Below, piece by piece: positions 59,032 to 64,000 of a stretch of 64,000 nucleotides of DNA (position 1 is its first letter; each line of letters starts with the position of its first letter). A model generated the notes under the pieces. The model ran no database searches and was not told where the DNA came from. It saw only the letters and a program-made list of their open reading frames with translations. The stretch is from positions 62,001 through 126,000 of the forward strand of contig JAFLBM010000012.1 of the NCBI GenBank assembly GCA_017303455.1. Reading direction: 5' to 3'. The DNA comes from Chitinophagales bacterium. GTDB lineage: Bacteria; Bacteroidota; Bacteroidia; Chitinophagales; Chitinophagaceae. The position numbers were made by a program, and so were the translations under genes.

Positions 59032-61005
59032 ATGCTGACAAGATACAAGATACCAAAGACCATTCTCTGGGTAGCCAACCTGCTGGTTATCTTTTTGGTC
59101 ATATTCACCTTGTTCCGGCTGGCCACTTATTTCGCCTTTAAACCGAAAGGGCTTTCGTTTACCGACCTGTTGCCCTCATTCGGGATGGGTATCCGGTATG
59201 ACCTGCGCTGGATAGCAATCATTTTATTACCGGTCATTGTATTCAGCCTCTCACCAAAATTGTCTCCTTTTTATTCAGCACGGAATAAAAAATGCTGGTC
59301 CTGGTACCTGGCGGTTGTCACTTTTATCGTGTTTCTTTTTTTTGCGGCCGACTTTGGTAATTTCTCCTATAATAAAACCAGATTAGATGCCGGTGCCATG
59401 AACTTTGCCGAAGACCCAGGCATATCCATGAAGATGATGTTCCAGACCTACCCGATGGTATGGATGATACTCGGTTTAGTAGTGGCCGTTTTATTATTCC
59501 GCTGGATGTACCAGCAAAGTCACTGGCGGGTCATCAACCGCACCGATGGCAAAGGCATTCCGTACAGGCGAAAGTATTTTATCATCACGGCTCTCCTGTT
59601 TGTTGGGCTGATCTATGGCAGTTTCACCTGGCCTCCATTGGGAAGAAATGATAGTTTCAGGTTCCGGGATAGTTTTAAATCCTATGTGGCCATCAACCCG
59701 CTGCAGAATTTTTTCAGCACCCTGCACCTGCGCCGCCCGGAATTTCATGAGCAAAAAGCAAGAGCTGCTTTTCCCTTAATGGCGGAGATGATGCAATTGC
59801 CGCCATCAAAAAACTTTACTTACCGCAGGGAGATCCAGCCGGGCAGCCATGCACTGGAAAGTCGCCCCAATATTGTGTTGGTGCAATGCGAATCCTTCAG
59901 CATGTACAAAAGCAGTATGAGTGGCAACCCGCTGAACACAACGCCTTATTTTGATTCACTCTGCCGGAAGGGTATTTTCTTTGAACGTTGTTTCACCCCG
60001 CATTTCTCCACGGCAAGAGGTTTGTTTGCTACGTTGTTTGGGATACCCGATGCACAGTTATTCAAATTCTCCAGCCGTAACCCGATGGCTTTGCAGCAGC
60101 ATACCATCATTGATAATTTTACCGGCTATGACAAGCATTATTTTCTCGGCGGCAGCCCGGAGTTCAACAACTTTGAAGGTCTGCTGAAAAATATTGATGA
60201 CCTGCAGATGCATACCGAGGAAAGTTTTACATCACCAAAGGTCAATGTATGGGGCATCAGTGATAAGGATCTCTTCCTGGAAGCCAATAAGGTCTTTAAA
60301 AATCAAATCAAACCCTTTTTTGGATATATACAGACCTCCAATAATCACCGGCCCTTTATGATACCGGCGGCTGATTCTGCGTTTAAGAAAATCGTGGTGG
60401 ATGATATCACCTTAAAGAAATACGGCTTTGAATCGCTGGATGAATTCAATACGTTCCGCTACTCCGATTATTGCATTCAGCAATTCCTGCAAGCTGCACA
60501 ACAGGAACCGTATTTCAACAATACCATTTTTGTTTTTATTGGTGATCATGGCGTGGCAGGAGATGCATCCGCAATGTATCCCGCTGCCTGGACCGACCAG
60601 CGGCTCACGGATGAACATGTGCCCTTACTTTTTTATGCCCCTGCTTTATTACAACCGCAGCGGAGATCAGAAGTGGTATCGCAGATCGATGTGCTGCCTA
60701 CGATTGCCGGTATGATTCAGCAACCTTATGTGAATACCACCCTGGGCCGTGACCTTCTTGACCCCAATAAGAAATACAATTTTGCATTTATCACCAATAC
60801 GGCCGGGCAAATTGGGATGGTGACCGATGATTTTTATTTTTTTAAACACCTTGAGTTTCCCGAAGAACAATTGGTACCCGTTCGCTACAGCGCCAGCCGC
60901 TTCAGCAAAGCACAGCAGGATTCCATCCGGCAACAACTTTCCACCTTCACCACGGCTTTCTTTGAAACGGCCCGTTATCTAATTATGAATAATAAGAAGG
61001 ATTAG
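59032..61005 (+). CDS. LTA-synthase-like membrane sulfatase
   Basis: 657 residues. Five N-terminal membrane segments (to about residue 190), then a periplasmic alkaline-phosphatase-superfamily domain from about 275: 'RPNIVLVQCESFSMYKSSMS', nucleophile Thr/Ser in TPHFSTARGLFATLFG (near 325), metal site 'FVFIGDHGVAGDASAMYPAA' near 500-520. Bacteroidota have no lipoteichoic acid, so it more likely transfers phosphoglycerol or phosphoethanolamine to a glycan or lipid. Divergent from PAP2, whose product could recycle the lipid by-product. Confidence 0.9.
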   Translation: MLTRYKIPKTILWVANLLVIFLVIFTLFRLATYFAFKPKGLSFTDLLPSFGMGIRYDLRWIAIILLPVIVFSLSPKLSPFYSARNKKCWSWYLAVVTFIVFLFFAADFGNFSYNKTRLDAGAMNFAEDPGISMKMMFQTYPMVWMILGLVVAVLLFRWMYQQSHWRVINRTDGKGIPYRRKYFIITALLFVGLIYGSFTWPPLGRNDSFRFRDSFKSYVAINPLQNFFSTLHLRRPEFHEQKARAAFPLMAEMMQLPPSKNFTYRREIQPGSHALESRPNIVLVQCESFSMYKSSMSGNPLNTTPYFDSLCRKGIFFERCFTPHFSTARGLFATLFGIPDAQLFKFSSRNPMALQQHTIIDNFTGYDKHYFLGGSPEFNNFEGLLKNIDDLQMHTEESFTSPKVNVWGISDKDLFLEANKVFKNQIKPFFGYIQTSNNHRPFMIPAADSAFKKIVVDDITLKKYGFESLDEFNTFRYSDYCIQQFLQAAQQEPYFNNTIFVFIGDHGVAGDASAMYPAAWTDQRLTDEHVPLLFYAPALLQPQRRSEVVSQIDVLPTIAGMIQQPYVNTTLGRDLLDPNKKYNFAFITNTAGQIGMVTDDFYFFKHLEFPEEQLVPVRYSASRFSKAQQDSIRQQLSTFTTAFFETARYLIMNNKKD

Positions 61006-61073
61006 GGAGAATTGGTAACAGGCAATTTGCAATGAGCAATTGGCTGGCTTCTTAACCTCAAATTTCAAACCCG

Positions 61074-61111
61074 CCTGCCATGCCTTCGGCAGGTAGACCG
61101 GCAGGCAGGCC
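61074..61111. repeat. REP-like palindrome CCTGCC-N8-GGCAGG, copy 2
   Basis: CCTGCCATGCCTTCGGCAGG, then TAGACC and GGCAGGCAGGCC. First 28 bases differ from 38609-38636 at one position. It lies between convergent genes, after a CAATTTGCAATGAGCAAT word arm at 61020-61040. Confidence 0.75.
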
Positions 61112-61120
61112 TCAAACGTA

Positions 61121-61858
61121 TTATTTCCCTGCAACAATGATAAGTCTTGCTGTTTTTCTCACATCATAACTGTTGAAGTCATAATCCCCAAACACTTCCT
61201 GCACCTGTAATCCCTGGAAACTGAGCATATCTGTAAAATCGCCTAAGGAGAACTTCGCCACTTTTTCAGTGTAGACTAATGGTTCTTTTAGTGTTGTATC
61301 TGTAACAGTGATCTTTTTATAAAAATGCGTTTCATCATCCCAGCGGTGAATAGAATAATGAGTGCCGTCGATCTCTTTCTCTTCCCGGTGTACGAGTCGT
61401 TCTTCTGCATAATGCACATTCAGGTAATCAATCACCAGCCGGCCGCCTTTTTTCAAACTTTGGGCAATGGTGCGGATGGCATCATCATGTTCCCTTCTTG
61501 TTTTGAAATAACCAAAGCTGGTAAAGAAATTGAAAACACAATCAAAATAGTTGGCATAAAAAGGCAACCGCATATCATGCACAAAAAAATCCAGGTGGTC
61601 ATTCTCAAATTGCCGGGCATAGTCAATGCTGTCTGCTGAAATATCAATGCCGGTAACCGTATAACCCAGGGAAGCTAATGTTTTGCTATGCCTGCCCTTG
61701 CCGCAGGCCACATCCAGCATACGGCTTCCCGGTGCCGGCTGCAGGTGCTGAACCAGTTTTTTGATAAAAGCTTCTGCTTCCAGCTCATCCCGGTCAAAAT
61801 AGAGTTTATGGTAGAAGGGGGAATTGAACCAGTCTTTGTACCAGGCCTGTCCGGGCAT
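61121..61858 (-). CDS. Class I SAM-dependent methyltransferase
   Basis: 245 residues. Motif I MLDVACGKGRHSKTLASLG near 47-65, acidic loop VTGIDISADSIDYAR near 68-82, motif II/III region FFVHDMRLPFYANYFDCVFN near 91-110. The N-terminal WYKDWFNSPFYHKLYFDRDE is shared by a Bacteroidota group of uncharacterised enzymes. Substrate unknown. Convergent with the sulfatase gene and divergent from the phosphohexomutase. Confidence 0.88.
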   Translation of the reverse strand: MPGQAWYKDWFNSPFYHKLYFDRDELEAEAFIKKLVQHLQPAPGSRMLDVACGKGRHSKTLASLGYTVTGIDISADSIDYARQFENDHLDFFVHDMRLPFYANYFDCVFNFFTSFGYFKTRREHDDAIRTIAQSLKKGGRLVIDYLNVHYAEERLVHREEKEIDGTHYSIHRWDDETHFYKKITVTDTTLKEPLVYTEKVAKFSLGDFTDMLSFQGLQVQEVFGDYDFNSYDVRKTARLIIVAGK

Positions 61859-61915
61859 ATATAAGTTTCCGCAAATGTAGTATCAACAATCAAGAACTGT
61901 TGAATTTGAAAACCG

Positions 61916-61923
61916 TATTTTTG
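61916..61923 (+). promoter_or_regulatory. Putative promoter -7 box of the phosphohexomutase gene
   Basis: TATTTTTG, followed by CAGCCCT as at the infA promoter. It is 25 bases before the GTG start. No clear TTTG at the -33 position. Confidence 0.55.
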
Positions 61924-61948
61924 CAGCCCTTAATCAAAAAACTGAACT

Positions 61949-63328
61949 GTGGCGTTAATCAAAAGTATATCCGGTATTAGAGGAACGATTGGCGGAAAGC
62001 CGGGTGATAACCTTACTCCTGTTGATATTGTAAAATTTGCTGCGGCTTACGGCACCATTATTACGGAAGGGAAAACCAGTGCCAGGATCGTTATCGGCCG
62101 TGATGGCCGCATCAGCGGGGAGATGGTGCAGCAGCTTGTGGTCAATACCCTGACAGCTTTGGGTATTGATGTGATCGACCTGGGTCTTTCCACCACACCC
62201 ACGGTGGAAGTGGCAGTAAAAATGGAAAAGGCAGATGGCGGCATCATCTTAACCGCCAGCCATAATCCAAAAGAATGGAATGCGCTGAAATTACTCAACA
62301 GCGAAGGCGAATTCATTTCTGCTGAAATTGGGGCACAGGTATTGGAACTGGCGGCCAATGAAGATTTTTCTTTTGCTGCAGTGGATAAACTGGGGACAGT
62401 AACCATCAATAACAGTTATCTCGAAAAACATATTGAAACGGTAGTGAATTACCCGCTGGTGAATGCCAAAGCGATCGCCAAACAACATTTCAAAGTGGTG
62501 GTGGATGCCATCAATTCCACCGGGGCTATTTATGTACCGGCCTTATTAAGGGCATTGGGGGTAAAAGATATTGTGGTGCTGAACGGGGAAGTGAACGGCA
62601 AATTTGCGCATAACCCGGAACCATTACCCGAACATCTTTCCCAACTCAGCAGCGAAGTGGTGCAGCAAAAAGCCCATCTCGGTATTGCCGTGGACCCGGA
62701 TGTGGATCGTTTATGTTTTGTGAATGAGGACGGAAGTTTATTTGGTGAAGAATTTACCCTGGTGGCCATCGCTGATTATGTATTGAGCAAAAGAAAAGGC
62801 AATACGGTCAGTAATATGAGCAGCACCAAAGCGCTGAAAGAAATTACCCTGAAGCAGGGTGGTGAATATTTTCCTTCCGCCGTGGGAGAGGTGAACGTGG
62901 TAAAGAAAATGAAAGAAGTGAATGCGGTAATTGGCGGCGAAGGCAATGGCGGCATCATCGTTCCTGATTTTCATTACGGCCGTGATGCACTCATTGGTAT
63001 TGGATTGTTTTTAAGCCACCTGGCTGATTGTAAGAAAGGAATGAAATCGCTCCGCAGCAGCTATCCTGATTATTTTATCTCCAAGAATAAAATTGAATTG
63101 CAAAAAGGGGTGGATGTAAAACCCATCTTTGAAAAGATCAAAGAGAAATATGCCCGCAACCCGATCAATACCGAAGACGGGCTGAAGATCGAATTTGATA
63201 ACGACTGGGTACACCTGCGTACTTCCAATACAGAACCTATCATCCGCATTTACTCCGAAAGTGATTTTGAAACCAAGGCGGCAAATATTGCGATGCAACT
63301 GATGAGGGATATTAAGGAGTTTAGTTAA
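61949..63328 (+). CDS. glmM: Phosphoglucosamine mutase / phosphohexomutase
   Basis: 459 residues from a GTG start (V-ALIKSISGIRGTIGG); no ATG is near. Alpha-D-phosphohexomutase family: active serine in TASHNPKEWNALK (near 97-102), metal loop DPDVDRLCF near 248, sugar loop GEGNGG near 330, phosphate loop 'RTSNTEPIIRIYSES' near 430. GlmM makes glucosamine-1-phosphate for peptidoglycan and LPS. Phosphomannomutase activity is an alternative; bacterial GlmM usually has GRDTRxSG where this protein has GRDGRISG. Confidence 0.88.
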   Translation: MALIKSISGIRGTIGGKPGDNLTPVDIVKFAAAYGTIITEGKTSARIVIGRDGRISGEMVQQLVVNTLTALGIDVIDLGLSTTPTVEVAVKMEKADGGIILTASHNPKEWNALKLLNSEGEFISAEIGAQVLELAANEDFSFAAVDKLGTVTINNSYLEKHIETVVNYPLVNAKAIAKQHFKVVVDAINSTGAIYVPALLRALGVKDIVVLNGEVNGKFAHNPEPLPEHLSQLSSEVVQQKAHLGIAVDPDVDRLCFVNEDGSLFGEEFTLVAIADYVLSKRKGNTVSNMSSTKALKEITLKQGGEYFPSAVGEVNVVKKMKEVNAVIGGEGNGGIIVPDFHYGRDALIGIGLFLSHLADCKKGMKSLRSSYPDYFISKNKIELQKGVDVKPIFEKIKEKYARNPINTEDGLKIEFDNDWVHLRTSNTEPIIRIYSESDFETKAANIAMQLMRDIKEFS

Positions 63329-63354
63329 TAAGCATATCTGCTCCAAGCTACTGA

Positions 63355-64000
63355 TCAAATCAATTGATCAGGCGTCACCGGCAATTGCCGTATCCTTTTC
63401 CCGGTGGCATTATACACCGCATTGGTGATGGCAGGAGCCACACCCACTAAGGCGATTTCGCCGATGCCTTTGGCTCCTGTCGGGCTGATGATATTGTCGG
63501 GCTTGTTCACAAACAATACATCCACCGGCGGCACATCGGCATGCACCGGCACATGGTAGTCCACGAAATTGCTGTTGATATAACGGCCATAGCGGTGATC
63601 CATTAATGTTTCTTCAGTCATCGCCATACCAATACCGCCCACCGCACCACCCACCATCTGGCTGCGGGCCGTTTTTTCACTGATAATCTTCCCGGCATCG
63701 GCGACGGATACGATATGTTTCAGTTTGATCACACCGGTTACCGGGTGCACCTGCAGTTTCACAAAATGCACCGAGAAAGAATTGGCCACATATTTATCCC
63801 GCTGCGCAAAACCCGTGGATGTTTTGGAAACCTGCAGTTCGGGTTTACTGCTCTGTTTCAACAGATCAGTAAAATGAATAGCTGCTGCTGCATTCGAGGC
63901 AGCAACCAGTTTGCCATTTTCATAGCTGATATCTTCTGCTTTCAGGTTTTTAAAAGCTGCTATATTCTCGATCGCCATTTCTTTAAGACTTTGTTTCAGT
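63355..64000 (-). CDS. Molybdenum hydroxylase large subunit (xanthine dehydrogenase / isoquinoline oxidoreductase type), C-terminal part
   Basis: The frame continues past the right edge, so only the last 215 or so residues are seen. 'LQVHPVTGVIKLKHIVSVAD', 'SQMVGGAVGGIGMAMTEETL' and 'SPTGAKGIGEIALVGVAPAI' are the molybdopterin-binding end of the xanthine dehydrogenase family; the Glu in GIGEIAL is the catalytic base in known enzymes. Ends TPDQLI. Substrate unknown; the [2Fe-2S] partner is not in the window. Confidence 0.9.
   Translation of the reverse strand, partial: LKQSLKEMAIENIAAFKNLKAEDISYENGKLVAASNAAAAIHFTDLLKQSSKPELQVSKTSTGFAQRDKYVANSFSVHFVKLQVHPVTGVIKLKHIVSVADAGKIISEKTARSQMVGGAVGGIGMAMTEETLMDHRYGRYINSNFVDYHVPVHADVPPVDVLFVNKPDNIISPTGAKGIGEIALVGVAPAITNAVYNATGKRIRQLPVTPDQLI

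Noticed and set aside
58293..59126. Long PAP2 start at 59126
   Set aside because: It would overlap the divergent sulfatase gene and its promoter region; the family start matches ATG 58901.
1..64000. tRNA, rRNA, prophage, restriction-modification, toxin-antitoxin or other defence genes
   Set aside because: I looked for cloverleaf-type sequences and the relevant protein families and saw none. The only mobile-type proteins are the lone transposase and the GxxExxY protein.

Overview
The window is a chromosomal segment of a Bacteroidota bacterium, most likely of the family Chitinophagaceae. This rests on protein resemblance (alpha-operon ribosomal proteins, HupE/DUF6702/M1 peptidase cluster, VPS10/BNR protein, short LeuA, GxxExxY protein), on promoter-like TAnnTTTG elements, and on the near absence of Shine-Dalgarno sequences. 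Almost everything is housekeeping. I saw no tRNA, rRNA, CRISPR array or prophage. What stands out is the intergenic DNA, which is crowded with short palindromic and word-like repeats.

Layout. 1-4541: YbhGFSR-like ABC export operon (HlyD adaptor cut by the window edge, two split ATPases, two ABC-2 permeases). 4602-9151: a small hypothetical gene, then infA-rpmJ-rpsM-rpsK-rpsD-rpoA-rplQ. 9326-13964: ppc, then aguB and aguA (agmatine to putrescine). 14059-23000, minus strand: gltB, gltD, amt and an outer-membrane porin, a nitrogen-assimilation block. 23154-35485, minus strand: a full branched-chain amino acid block, leuA-leuC-leuD-leuB, then a leader peptide with attenuator, then ilvE-ilvD-ilvB-ilvN-ilvC-ilvA. 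35686-40660: hypothetical, TPR, lipoprotein, VOC and membrane proteins. 40790-42200: an IS200/REP-type tyrosine transposase beside a 231-bp tandem array of REP palindromes. 42221-50166: carA, GNAT, aroQ, VPS10/BNR protein, MORN-like protein, GldM-like lipoprotein, esterase. 50152-50643: a GxxExxY gene enclosed by inverted CATAG-word repeats. 50796-56928: two tandem M1 peptidases, HupE/UreJ and DUF6702. 56987-63328: CNNM-type protein, PAP2, LTA-synthase-like sulfatase, methyltransferase, phosphohexomutase. The right edge holds the end of a molybdenum hydroxylase large subunit.

How it works together. GltBD and Amt make glutamate, the amino donor for IlvE. IlvA, IlvBN, IlvC and IlvD feed IlvE and LeuA. 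The ilv half appears to be controlled by ribosome-mediated attenuation: a 34-codon ORF with a run of nine Ile/Val codons is followed at once by a strong terminator, and a segment of the ORF can pair with the terminator's 5' arm.

The best candidates for something undescribed are (1) that Ile/Val attenuator; (2) the GxxExxY element with word-repeat termini, plus many ORF-less loci of similar design, some supplying start codons to neighbouring genes; (3) the transposase with its 231-bp four-palindrome array; and (4) GC-rich palindromic repeats read in frame within the ends of leuA, leuC and leuD. All functional calls are from reading the sequence and recalled family knowledge; no database search was run.
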